52,000 nucleotides of DNA from Mesostigma viride (taxonomy: Eukaryota > Streptophyta > Mesostigmatophyceae > Mesostigmatales > Mesostigmataceae), in the NCBI GenBank assembly GCA_009746045.1, contig RPFO01000079.1, positions 5,864,233 through 5,916,232 of the forward strand, given 5' to 3'. Below the pieces are notes generated by a model that saw only the letters and a program-made list of their open reading frames with translations, did not search any database and was not told the origin of the DNA. The translations under genes were made by a program, and so were the position numbers. Positions 9,010 to 19,067 of the stretch are shown piece after piece. Each line of letters opens with the position of its first letter. Positions within the stretch are counted from its first letter, which is position 1.

Positions 9010-12000
9010 TCAGATGTGCGGAGATACTATGCGATCCAGCCGGTCCACGACCTGTTTGTAGAGCTTGTGCCAAGGGGCAGCACCGAACAGATGTGGGTGA
9101 CGTTGCAAAAAACATCGGACTTGACGGAGCATAATGGCTCGGTCATAGTCTTTGACCAATAAACGCTGCAAGAGTTCAACAAGAGTCGTGATGAAATCAA
9201 CACGATAAGAACAAAGACGGGAAAAACGATGTAACTGAGAAAGAACAACACCATATTTTGCTGTGTGGGAAAGGAGACTGTGAATATCGGGGTAACGAAT
9301 AAAAGGAATTTGCTGGTATTTAGGATCCTTGCGCTTATCATAGATAGCCGTACGCCAGCCCTTCTTGTTATGGGTAATGTTAAGATCGAGGTAATTGCAA
9401 TGAGTATCCTCCGACGTGAGCTTTAATGTGAGGGACGCTTGCGGGTAGATGCCAGGCAGACCAGCGGTGATATACAAATGGGTTGCGAAATCAGGGTTGT
9501 CGAAAGCGATGACATCATCAATGTATCGACATGTATGGATAAAACGCCTGATGAGAACATCATCGTTTGAGGCAATGAGATTCTCCATGAATGCAAGCTC
9601 ATAAGTGTATAGATAGAGGTTTGCAAGGAGCCCGGCACAGTTAGTGCCCATAGGGATGCCGATAGCTTGTTGGTATACATTGCCCGCAAAACAGATGAAG
9701 GTGTTATCAACAAGATAAGAGATCCAATGGACAAGGTCAGCCTTCGTGATAATATAATTATAACCATCCCGCACGATAGCACCTGCCGCGATCCCTGAGA
9801 GCCACGTTGCCGTGGGCTTGGTCTGAGAAACACGCACGTGCAGGTGGTTGCGCCCGTGAGGCCTACGTGCATACAGACGAGTAAGGAGGCTATCTAAACG
9901 AGCTTTCAAATCGTGCAAATCTAGTGTGGTATATAGAGTGGTGAAATCATAGGTGGCTATGGGCATAGGTATACGTTTCTCTGCTGCTGTCTTAGAACGG
10001 CTAAGGGCGGCAAGGCGTAGGCGTACTTGGGCTGAGTCTATGACGATCCAACTACCAGCGCATTCATACCCGGCATTCGACAGCACCTCCACCCATAATG
10101 CATTGGCTTCGGGGAGAAGAGCATTCAAAGCATGGCAGATGAGTTTCGAGAGAGGCATCAGTGGGGCTGAATGCGACGCAGCAATGGTGCGCAAAGCAAC
10201 AGGAGTTTTGTGCAGCTTAAGAGTGAGATACAGATATGGGAACGTAGTGGTGGTGGCGCGTCGCTGCCGCTTAAGGAATGCCCGAGCAAAAATGTTTTGG
10301 CTGTGCAGAAAAGCCCGATGAGCAGCGGTGATACTGGCGGTGGACTGTGCACGCTGAACATAGGTAGGGCTGGACGCCAACTCGTGTTGCAAAGTAGCAA
10401 GGTAGTGCTTCTTGCATATGAAAGCAAAGTTGTTGGCACTCTTGTCAACACACGTGATGATAAAGTCCTGCTTGAAGTGGTCAAGAAGTGCTTTATCTGT
10501 GGTGTTGAGCCAGGTGGTGCGGTGGACCTGCTGGAGACGGTAATCAAGCCTGGTGAGACGTGCATTGCATTCGTGAATGACGGCGCGAAACCACGGTTCC
10601 ATGGCAAGGGGAGCAAGCTGTAGGTCCGTGCTCATGGCATTGCAAAATTTGCGCAGTGATGTGGAGAGCAGTGCATTCACCTCTTTGGCACACGTGCGCT
10701 GGACCCACGGCCGAAACTTGGTGCCTTTGGCAAAAAGGTCTACAAGCGTGTGGCTCGGCAGGATGCTGAGGTCAGCGGTCATGACGTGCTGTGAGGTGGG
10801 ATCAAGGTACTTGAAATACCGTTGTTGTTGGCAGGGGCAGGGCCCTGCCAAGATGGTGGCCAGCTCGGTGGGCGTTGTATCGCGGCTGACCTTCCCGTTG
10901 CTGAAAACCATTTGTCCCAAGGTGGGAGAGTAATGCCAGGCGGCAATGGGAGTGCCGAAAGTGTTGCGCACCACGAGCGGCATCGCAGCCTGCACTTGCG
11001 GCAAATGCAGAATGTGTGGCAAACACAGCTCATCCATCGCAGCATGAATGAAAGGTGAGATCAGCAAACGGCGCGGACGCAGTGCATCTGCATTCCCATT
11101 GACACGGTGCCGAATGATACGTGAGAGAAGGCCTCGCAGACTAGTGGCATGGGAGCGGGGGACTTGCAGATCAGCTGGGGAGCACGACCCGACGGCAATG
11201 TGTAAGCTGGTAAGCTTCTTCAAGCTGCAGGCTTCGAGATAGGATGCATGAAAGTTGCCGCGTTGCATAAGCCGAGACATGTGACGTAAGCAGCGGAGAC
11301 TGGTGGAGTAAAGGGAAGGATCGGTGGACACATGTGTGGAAGGTGGAGGGGCCGGGGTGACGCTGGGGGGATAGGGGCGATATGGGTGGAGATTGTGCTT
11401 CAGACGCCAGGCACGGATGAACATAAGAGGGCGGGGACGGAGGGGAGGCGGGCGGCGGCGAGACCGAGCTTTGAAACTCTTGCCTTCAATGCAAAAACCG
11501 TGGGGCAGAAATGCATGTAACATTCGTTTCCAAAACGTTTCCCGATGCCCTGCGGCTTTGCGAAAAGCGGCGCCGGTAAAGGTGCCGGGGACATGTTCCA
11601 AGGGGACGACTCGCCAATCCCACCACCCGTATTGGGCCATGGCGCCATGTAGGGGGGTGTCGTCGTTGGCGGCAGGGCGGCCAATATGAAGGCGGCGTGC
11701 CGCTCGGACATGTTCCTGAAAACGCGTCCAGGCATCCCGTTGCGTCTGGCCAACGTAGATACGCTGAGGGTACCTGCGGTTGTAAATGGCATAAATGACG
11801 CGATGGGTGCTTACGGGGTGTGGGCGAGTGGAGTTGGTAAGCGACAAATGCGTGCGCTGTAAGCGCCGGAGGCGACGTAGAGTATGGTCATCCTTGCAGT
11901 GATGGTTATGGCGCGTGTTGATGCGACAACGCTTCCGCCATGCCTGTGAGGAGATACGATAGGGGAACTGCCGAGAAATAGCAGTGTACTTCCGGTAATC

Positions 12001-12066
12001 AATGCCACTGGATTGCCGTATTCTGTGGAGGGTAAGAGCATGCCAGAAAGTCATAAGGTGTTTCAT
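9010..12066 (-). CDS. Penelope-type reverse transcriptase with N-terminal GIY-YIG endonuclease
   Basis: An intact frame of 1018 residues starts at the ATG ending at 12066. Order of domains: a basic N-terminus; a GIY-YIG nuclease at about residues 88-160 (IYAIY 91-95, RIYVG 102-106, R115, E157); a Pro-rich linker; a CxC motif (C410-P-C412) just before the RT; RT motifs DKSANNF (541-547), LKLHKTP, motif A TYDFTTLY (Asp707), motif B GIPMGTNC (803-810) and motif C YIDD (848-851). Canonical EN+ Penelope proteins carry the nuclease at the C-terminus. The permuted order plus CxC is what has been described for the Naiad/Chlamys group, and I see no CCHH motif in the nuclease, which fits Chlamys. All catalytic residues look intact, so the element may be active. 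It would nick DNA and prime reverse transcription on the target. Confidence 0.92.
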   Translation of the reverse strand: MKHLMTFWHALTLHRIRQSSGIDYRKYTAISRQFPYRISSQAWRKRCRINTRHNHHCKDDHTLRRLRRLQRTHLSLTNSTRPHPVSTHRVIYAIYNRRYPQRIYVGQTQRDAWTRFQEHVRAARRLHIGRPAANDDTPLHGAMAQYGWWDWRVVPLEHVPGTFTGAAFRKAAGHRETFWKRMLHAFLPHGFCIEGKSFKARSRRRPPPLRPRPLMFIRAWRLKHNLHPYRPYPPSVTPAPPPSTHVSTDPSLYSTSLRCLRHMSRLMQRGNFHASYLEACSLKKLTSLHIAVGSCSPADLQVPRSHATSLRGLLSRIIRHRVNGNADALRPRRLLISPFIHAAMDELCLPHILHLPQVQAAMPLVVRNTFGTPIAAWHYSPTLGQMVFSNGKVSRDTTPTELATILAGPCPCQQQRYFKYLDPTSQHVMTADLSILPSHTLVDLFAKGTKFRPWVQRTCAKEVNALLSTSLRKFCNAMSTDLQLAPLAMEPWFRAVIHECNARLTRLDYRLQQVHRTTWLNTTDKALLDHFKQDFIITCVDKSANNFAFICKKHYLATLQHELASSPTYVQRAQSTASITAAHRAFLHSQNIFARAFLKRQRRATTTTFPYLYLTLKLHKTPVALRTIAASHSAPLMPLSKLICHALNALLPEANALWVEVLSNAGYECAGSWIVIDSAQVRLRLAALSRSKTAAEKRIPMPIATYDFTTLYTTLDLHDLKARLDSLLTRLYARRPHGRNHLHVRVSQTKPTATWLSGIAAGAIVRDGYNYIITKADLVHWISYLVDNTFICFAGNVYQQAIGIPMGTNCAGLLANLYLYTYELAFMENLIASNDDVLIRRFIHTCRYIDDVIAFDNPDFATHLYITAGLPGIYPQASLTLKLTSEDTHCNYLDLNITHNKKGWRTAIYDKRKDPKYQQIPFIRYPDIHSLLSHTAKYGVVLSQLHRFSRLCSYRVDFITTLVELLQRLLVKDYDRAIMLRQVRCFLQRHPHLFGAAPWHKLYKQVVDRLDRIVSPHI

Positions 12067-13005
12067 GATGATTCAGATGCACTGAGAGCTAAGACATCAA
12101 ACAGAACCAGAGCGGAGCATATTGAGGTAAGTCAATATTCACTGCGTAACACCCGTTACGCGATAGCGGTGGTCCATGATGCATCTCCCCGGGGCAGGAT
12201 GTGGCTAACAACACAGCTGAATGGACTCGGAACATGTGGATTCCCAGTGGGGGGGCCTTCCAATTGTCATACTTGACACCTCTTTCCTGTAACGAAAAGA
12301 TTTCCCTTCTTCATGTTCCAGATGAGTCACCGTGCTCCTGCCTTTGTGTTTTTTTGGCGTTTGTAAAGAGATATGGGAGGGTAAACAAAAGCAAAGGCTG
12401 ATATTGCCGTGTGGGGGGCCCGATCCTTGGTTAGTCTCTCAAGTGCCCACAGAAAAACACGAGAGTAGCACACACAGCGCGCAGCCCAGCCTAGCTCCCT
12501 CAGTAAAAGTAAAAGAAAAAGGACAAGAACAGCAAAACAAACGAGAACAAGAAAAAGAACAAAACACAGACACGTAGTGCAATGTGAGCGGAATGATGGA
12601 GGAAGGTGAGAGGGGGACATCGTATTGAATGTGTAGGCATTGAGGCAGCCGAAGCGTCCCATCCCCGGGTACATTCGTGGCTTTCAAAAAAGCCACAACC
12701 TGCGTGGAAGAGGAAAATGCAGGAACGATGAGTATGATCCTGAAAACGAGGTTGAGGAAACGCGGAGAGGAAATGCCGGCCGCTGAAACGATTCCGATGG
12801 AACTATGGGTTTCGCCGACATGAGGCGGTGCAGCTGACTATCTCTATGGTGTCGTGTGTGACCGGGAGTGCCGGTTCACGTGCGCACTCGTCGGACTAGC
12901 CCGACGACATGTGTGCTTGGTTGCCCACGGCTGAAATCCTCTTGCCCGTCATGCAAAGGCCACGCCTCCTAGCCGAAAACGAACTATATTCAACCAATCT
13001 AATAT
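12067..13005 (-). other. Penelope 5' region between the ORF and the upstream partial copy
   Basis: About 940 bases upstream of the RT start. An A/G-rich strip lies at about 12480-12575 (T/C-rich in the element sense). No conserved ORF was seen. A hammerhead core (CTGANGA with GAAA) was looked for and not found; its absence is expected for N-terminal-EN Penelope elements. Confidence 0.6.
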
Positions 13006-14193
13006 CAAAGAGACAACCAGCGCAGGCCAGAAATCGGGAGAATCCGGACCATGGTAGCTCGAGCCTGCCGTTATCTTTTCCGCGTTTTCGAGTCGTTCAG
13101 GATGATGAAGATGAATGGTGATGGAAATGTGTATCCTTGTGCATTGAAATTATGGCTGGCTTACGTGTGGAGCGACTAGATGACCTAGACGGTGGGGCCG
13201 GAAACAGCATGCTTGATCAGGGCGTGTGTTTCTAGCCTAACTGGCCGGGAGTGTCTAGTGGTGAGCACCATTGCTGCGATCGCTCTCCCACCATTTACGA
13301 GGAAATACCCGCAAATGGAAAACCACTGAAAAGGTCTAGCTAGTCAGTCATCACGTTAGCCATGCCATGATTCCAAACGTCCAAGAACTGCACACGGTGC
13401 AAAGGCAAAAAGCCGGAGGACAGCACTTTCAAATGTGCGGCGGGAACCAAAAGCCCGCGGATGCCAGAAAACATCGTGTTGCGGCAGCGACGCGACGATG
13501 TGGACAACGAATCCAGTGCCAAGCTCGGAACGGCCGCAAAGGAGATCTGGCATCACAGGGTTCAGATGTGCGGAGATACTATGCGATCCAGCCGGTCCAC
13601 GACCTGTTTGTAGAGCTTGTGCCAAGGGGCAGCACCGAACAGATGTGGGTGACGTTGCAAAAAACATCGGACTTGACGGAGCATAATGGCTCGGTCATAG
13701 TCTTTGACCAATAAACGCTGCAAGAGTTCAACAAGAGTCGTGATGAAATCAACACGATAAGAACAAAGACGGGAAAAACGATGTAACTGAGAAAGAACAA
13801 CACCATATTTTGCTGTGTGGGAAAGGAGACTGTGAATATCGGGGTAACGAATAAAAGGAATTTGTTGGTATTTAGGATCCTTGCGCTTATCATAGATAGC
13901 CGTACGCCAGCCCTTCTTGTTATGGGTAATGTTAAGATCGAGGTAATTGCAATGAGTATCCTCCGACGTGAGCTTTAATGTGAGGGACGCTTGCGGGTAG
14001 ATGCCAGGCAGACCAGCGGTGATATACAAATGGGTTGCGAAATCAGGGTTGTCGAAAGCGATGACATCATCAATGTATCGACATGTATGGATAAAACGCC
14101 TGATGAGAACATCATCGTTTGAGGCAATGAGATTCTCCATGAATGCAAGCTCATAAGTGTATAGATAGAGGTTTGCAAGGAGCCCGGCACAGT
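13006..14193 (-). pseudogene. 5'-truncated upstream Penelope copy (pseudo-LTR)
   Basis: It repeats 8454-9641 almost exactly. It encodes the C-terminal part of the RT (frame ending at 13562), beginning upstream of motif C and including YIDD and the terminal domain. The truncation abuts the TSD at 14194. No start or nuclease is present, so it is not a gene on its own, but it supplies the 3' end that flanks the complete unit. Confidence 0.9.
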
Positions 14194-14239
14194 TAATCTA
14201 ACTCTAAGCTAATCTGATCTAAAAAACCCTACCCATTCT

Positions 14240-17200
14240 ACTCAGCAATTGCAAAGCGCCCCTTCCGCTTGGGGGGTGGGGGCTTGCCCACAGGGGCGGG
14301 CGTATGAGCCTGGACAATGGTCTTCCACCTCCTCTTGTCCTGCATAGCACTCCAAGCAAGAGAGAGGGAGTGAATGCGATTTTCAAACTGCGCTGGGACC
14401 ACTAGGTCAGCCATCAACTGCTGTGGGTAGGTCATGACATGTTTGCGGCTACCTTCTTAGGAATGTCCTTGGGGCCAGGCCAGGTCAGGATATGCCGTCC
14501 TGGCTGGCCAAGCCGCTGGGGGCCGGCCAGACCGAGGGCGGTGTCTACCTGGCTGGTGCGAGCAAGATGTCCTACGAATGCTATCCTACGCTGTCTAATC
14601 TCATCCGAAATGCGAGGCATGCCCTGGTACAAAGATTCTAGATGCCTATGCGTGGAAAACCCGACATTCAGAGCCTGACGGAGCATCCTGGTTACCGTGC
14701 CGTTCAGCTTGGCCGCCAGCATGTCCGTGAGCGTCCATGCCTCGGCGCCATACGTGAGCACCGTGAGGACCAGGACCTTGAGTCCTGAGCATATGCGCTT
14801 GCGGTGCTCGCCGAGGACCTTCGAGTGCCAGTAGGTTTTCAGCAAACGATGCCGAGCCCAGGCCAGGCCGATGCGGGTGTCCACATCGGCGGCGGTGTCA
14901 GGAAGCATGCTTCCCAGCAGTTTAAAGCGATCACGAAACGGGACCTCCGTCCCGTCTAGCAGCCGTGGTAGCGGCGGGCTACTGGAAGCCCCAATCACCA
15001 TCGCCTCAGTTTTGACGCTAATCTCCAACCCCACCGCCCGCGCCTCCAAGCCCAGACAGTCCAGCCAGGTCTGAATGTGCTCGGGGCGCGCGATGAGGGT
15101 GGTGTCGTCCGCATAAATCAAGTCGGCCAGGCCGGTAACCAGGTTTAACCCCGCCGTGCGCGCTCTCGTTAAGGATATCCAAGCCATGCTCGAACCCCTT
15201 AAGAGCAGTAAAGCGCGCACCTGCCCGGCGCATGACGTGATCCACGACAATAATGAACAGATATGGGGACAGGACCCATCTTGCCACACCGCGGCCGTGG
15301 TGAAGGGGGAATGGTGGGGTGGTGCCTTCCTCAGTCCGCACTACTGCCTGTGAGCCCTCATACAGTCGGCGAATGGCAGCAATAAACGCAGGTGGCACTC
15401 GATCCAGAGCGAGGATGGCCCAAAGAGCCTCCCAGAGGACCGTGTCAAAGGCCTTGACATAAACATAAATGAAGACCAGCGGCAAACTGTCAAGGGGAAT
15501 GCGACGCACCTCCTCCGTCAACCGGCGCGCGACAAACACAGCCATGACAGTGTTACGACCACGACGGAAACCCATCTGAGACTCACCCAGGTGGGGGTCC
15601 AGCGCGGCGCGGAGCCTGTGCAGCATCATGCGCATGAAGACCTTCAGCGCGGCGCTCTGGAGGCAGACACCCTGGTAGTTACCGGGGGCAGCAGCAGAGC
15701 CCTTCTTGTACAGCATGACGCGGATGGCCGTCTGCCACTCAGCAGGCGGAGGCTCGTCAGAAAGCAGGACACGGTTGCAGAACGCCAGCAGAAGATCCCT
15801 AACCGCCGGATCAGGGCCTCTTCAGCAGCTCAGCAGAAAGGTTGTCGGCACCGACCGCCGCATCGTACCGCAGGCGAGTGAAGGGCGCCGTCCAGTTCCT
15901 TCAAATTAAGTGAAGGGGTGGACGACGTCGTCGGTGGCAAGGCAGCCCTCTTGCAAGGCGGGGACTTGGTAGTCCGCGGCCGAGGAGGGTGGCGCAGGCG
16001 GCGGCGGGGGTCCGGCAACACCGAGACGGGCGGCTGTCTCGGGATGAAGCGGCGGGGGAGGGGCGCGAGCCCCACCTGTCAAGGAAACATTGTGGGCCAA
16101 CCAGCGGTCAAGGCTTACCGGCGCCGTGCCGTCCCCCGTGTGCTTCACCGGGATGCGCTCAGTGCCGCCGGCCGCCGAGCCGGTCGCTCGAGGTGGTACC
16201 ACATGTCCTTGCCCTGGTTGCGAGCTTGGCAGGCCTTGGCATCTGCGATGCACTGGGCCGCCTCTGCGTCCTGAGCATGGGCGTAGTAGGCCTCCCCAAG
16301 CCGGGGCGGCCAGGAGCACCGGTTTCAGCAATGGGTCCCGGTTACGCTTGAGGCGGTGCCGGGCGGCCAAGACCTTGGGGTCCTGGCGGTAGAGCGGGCC
16401 GGGGCGGCGGCGGGGCATGACCGGCAGGTGCCGGGCCGCCAGCCGGCGGGGCGCGGGCAGCAAAGCCCGCAAAAATGGCGGCGTTGGGAGCACCCTGGTC
16501 CAGCTCGTCGACATCCGCCCGGGCGTCCAGGGCCGACAGGTACTCCAGTCCGGGCACCGGTTCCGCTCGCGCTCGGCGTCCGTCCAGTCCTCAGGATCTC
16601 CTTGGACTGGGCGTAGAGCAGACCAGTCAGGACGGGCCACTGGGGCACGGCGCTTGGATGCGTGGAACCGGAGCCGAATGGTCGCACGCACCAGGCGGTG
16701 CATGGTCAGAGCACACCGTGGGCGTGTCAAACACTCGGGTGTCCAGAACCGAGGTGCACCTGGGCTGCCGTACCACCACGTAGTCCAGACAGGCCTGTCG
16801 GCCGTTAGGGCTACGGAAACTGACCAAGTCCTGCATGTGAGGGACGACTGGGACGTTGGAAGTGGCAGTTGACAGCAACCATCCCGCTATCCCGCAAAAA
16901 GGCAGAATACAGGGGAGCGTTGTCGTTAGCAGCAGTGTCAGCAGGCGCAAAGCGACTGCATGCCAGCAGTGCCCACGGGGAGCGTGGCATTGGCGTCGAG
17001 CAGCATAACCAAAAAGTGGCGGGCCGGAGTGACCCCCTCAAGGCTATGCAAGGAATCGAAGAACTCCTGGCGTTCCGACTCAGGTAGCCCACTATGGGGT
17101 GCATAGCCCACCCCCACCGTGAGGTGGTGCTTAGACCGCCCCTCGACGGAGGTGAAATGTGCTACCATAAGGCGTGGCGTGAGAAACTTAAGCGTGCTGA

Positions 17201-17260
17201 GGCTAGCAACTGCCAGCGGCGAACACAAAAGACCAACACCACCTTGGCCTGGCGTCCCAC
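14240..17260 (-). pseudogene. LINE ORF2 remnant: endonuclease, RT, C-terminal region
   Basis: Broken over several frames. At 17260-16940 an AP-endonuclease-like stretch (GVGYAPHSGLPESERQEFFD, then LLDANATL). At 16730-15906 a linker. At 15716-15020 RT fingers and palm (GVCLQSAALKVFMR, GFRRGRNTVMAVF, AFDTVLWEALW). At 15289-14432 motif C (LADLIYADDTTLI) and the C-terminal block (YGAEAWTLT, RQRRIAFVGHLARTS). The motif A aspartate is missing here: the copy reads IYVYVKAFDTV where the copy at 28309-30272 reads FVDYIKAFDTV, so this RT is dead. The clade (L1-, RTE- or RandI-like) cannot be settled by eye. Confidence 0.8.
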
Positions 17261-17267
17261 TTCCACG

Positions 17268-17680
17268 CATAGGTCTTTAGAATATTTGTACCAGGGCATG
17301 CCTCGCATTTCGGACGAGATTAGACAGCGTAGGATAGCATTCGTAGGAGATCGATCTTGCTCACACCAGCCAGGTAGACACCGACCTCGGTCTGGCCGGC
17401 CCCCAGCGGCTTGGCCAGCCAGGGCGGCATATCCTGACCGGATGGCCTGGTCCCAAGGACATTCCAAAGAAGGTAGGCAAACATGTCATGACCTACCCAC
17501 AGCAGTTGCTGGCTGACCTAGTGGTCCCAGCTCAGTTTGAACATCGCACTCCCTCTCTCTTGCTTGGACTGCTATGCAGGACACTAGAAGAGGTGGAAGA
17601 CCATTGTCCAAGCTCATACGCCCGCCCCTGTGGGCAAGCCCCCTCCCCCCAAGCGGAAGGGGCGCTTCAAGCTGAGTAGA
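17268..17680 (+). pseudogene. LINE ORF2 C-terminus (level 1 element, right piece)
   Basis: It encodes YQGMPRISDEIRQRRIAFVG and the downstream block, broken by frameshifts near 17350 and 17580. It is homologous to 14240-14665 (minus) and 29745-30140 (plus). Its 3'UTR and tail follow to 17832. Confidence 0.8.
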
Positions 17681-17840
17681 ATAGGTAGGGTTTTCTAGAT
17701 TAGATTAGCTTAGAGTTAGAAAAGTTCGGTTTCGCGGCTTTGTCCCCCCTTCATCCATCCACGGGAATATGTGCCACATGATCTCCCAACGGAGTCATGC
17801 ATGTTATAATTTAATTTAATTTTTTTTAATAGCTTGAGCA

Positions 17841-18240
17841 GCACTTGAGCGTCATAGCTTGGGCGGGCAGACGCTTGACCTCCGCGAGGAGGTCGAGCTC
17901 GCCAAGCGCAGCCTAAACGTCGTCGTCAAGAACTTCGATGGTGGAAGGTGAGAATTCCGAGAAGCTTGCACAGGCGGTTGAGAGCAAAATCCTTGCATGG
18001 TCGCATGGGTCTCCTTGGCGAGATCAAGCTTCTTCTCATCTTTGAGAACCCAGCGGACAAGATTTCGTTTCTCAGACGTTGCAAGCGGCTCGAGAAGACT
18101 CCCTTCACCTTGGACAAAGACTTGACGCTGGTCCCTGGTGCAGCAACAACGGCGACGGGAGCTATGGCCGACCTACCTCCAGCTCCGGCAGACCGCGGCG
18201 GGAAAGCCGGTGTACCGGAAGGGGGCGACCATCTACGGAT
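17841..18240 (+). pseudogene. LINE ORF1 C-terminal fragment (outermost nest level, right piece)
   Basis: Parallel to 21960-22375 of the intact ORF1 element: CAGACGCTTGACCTCCGCGA, the RRM-like strip, and the FTL-D-DLTL block. It carries small deletions and frame breaks. It stops at GACCATCTACGG, with no 3'UTR, and is joined directly to a second ORF1 copy that starts from its 5' end. Confidence 0.75.
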
Positions 18241-18244
18241 AATA

Positions 18245-19067
18245 GCTGATGCGCCACGAGGTAGCCATGGCTGACGGCGGAGCTCATAACTTTCACGTTT
18301 GAGCACCGAATTCAGCTGTGAATATCACTATCGCTTCGTCTTTCTAAGACGCACATGCTGATATAATTTTCCAAATCTATTACGCAATATATGACGAGCA
18401 AACGCTCCTCGACGCAACGCAGTTTGGTGGATGCGCTCGGCCATGAAAATACGCCTGCAGCTCAGGCTGCAGCTTCGCCCTCACTGAGGTCCGGCAGGCA
18501 ACGGTGACACTAGTCGAGCACTGGTGGTCGCCCCGCACCCTCCCGGGCTCAATGCCTCGCCATCGGCATCGCCTGACCCTAAACGCACCCGCTCAGCCGA
18601 CAAAACAGGAGGGTCTTCACGCCCCTCAGAACCGCGCTTCAAGCCTGAACCTTTCAAGGTCGATGATCACGCTGGACCACCGGATCACGAAGTCCCCGGC
18701 AACTGCCCCGCATTGCATCTTCTACGGGTCCGACTACGCCTCGCTTTACGACCTGTGCCTCCATCTCCACAGCATCGACCGCCTCATCAACTCGGACGCC
18801 GGGCAGCTGGTGGTACAACACCAGCACTCCTCTGTTCGGGTGCAACCGCCCCTTCCTCCAGCACGCCATCCTCCACTCCCTTCTCATGCGCTCTGACAGC
18901 GAGATCTGGGCTCCATCCATCTCCGCCCCCACACTTCGTTCCATCCTTACGGAAGCTAGCCTTTCAGCACGCTGGCACGTGACCCCCCTTGCCGCCGATG
19001 TGGCAGCAATGGGTGGCACGCTGGCTACTGAACTTCCTCACCTTTCCACCACCGCCGCCCTCCACCA
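18245..19067 (+). pseudogene. Second ORF1 copy, 5'UTR and N-terminal half, decayed
   Basis: It matches the 5'UTR and ORF1 start of the intact element (20890-21660): GAGCTCATAACTTTCACGTT, then a mutated start (ATGACGAGCAAACGC, frame broken), and the AADVAAMGGTLATELP block. Homology ends in the Ser/Thr-coding strip (CTCCACCATG), exactly where the (TGGG)n array begins. Confidence 0.8.

Larger units (their letters stand above)
8454..14193 (-). mobile_element. Penelope-like element with N-terminal GIY-YIG, tandem partial copy upstream (nest level 3)
   Basis: One complete unit (13005 down to 8454) is preceded head to tail by a 5'-truncated copy (14193 down to 13006), the pseudo-LTR arrangement typical of Penelope-like elements. 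The TSD TAATCT stands at 8448-8453 and 14194-14199. The flanking LINE 3'UTR is continuous across the insertion when compared with 17690-17745. The two copies share about 1.19 kb with, by eye, a single substitution (about 9312 versus 13864), so they look young or were made in one event. Confidence 0.85.
8331..17260 (-). mobile_element. LINE, minus strand, 5'-truncated, split by Penelope (nest level 2)
   Basis: Reading on the minus strand from 17260, it holds a degenerate AP-type endonuclease, a reverse transcriptase and a C-terminal region, then the 3'UTR. The 3'UTR is interrupted at 14194 by the Penelope element and resumes at 8453, ending with the hairpin and a TTTAATT-like tail at about 8346-8375. 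The TSD TTCCACG stands at 8324-8330 and 17261-17267. About 15 bases at 8331-8345 fit neither element. Confidence 0.78.
8244..17832 (+). mobile_element. LINE, plus strand, 5'-truncated, split by nested insertions (nest level 1)
   Basis: Pieces 8244-8330 and 17268-17832 are adjacent parts of one ORF2 C-terminus and 3'UTR; the first ends at GTTTTCCACG and the second continues CATAGG, as in the uninterrupted homologous stretch at 14640-14670 (minus). The TSD CTTGAGCA stands at 8236-8243 and 17833-17840. The 3' end has the hairpin (CTCCCAACGGAG) and a TTTAA-type tail. Everything between 8331 and 17260 was inserted later. Confidence 0.8.

Noticed and set aside
8454-13005. Hammerhead ribozyme in the Penelope pseudo-LTR
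   Set aside because: The nearest match on the minus strand (CCTGAACGACTCGAAAAC, about 8535-8552) has an extra base in the core and no proper stems; N-terminal-EN Penelope elements are reported to lack canonical hammerheads.
15906-16730. Pro/Arg-rich protein as an independent gene
   Set aside because: It lies in order between the endonuclease and RT parts of the minus-strand LINE ORF2 and matches 28330-28500 of the other copy at its 3' side; it is the ORF2 linker.
14196-17832. Twin-priming inversion of a single LINE
   Set aside because: The inverted and forward parts both contain the same C-terminus and 3'UTR, and separate TSDs can be found; two insertions explain it better.
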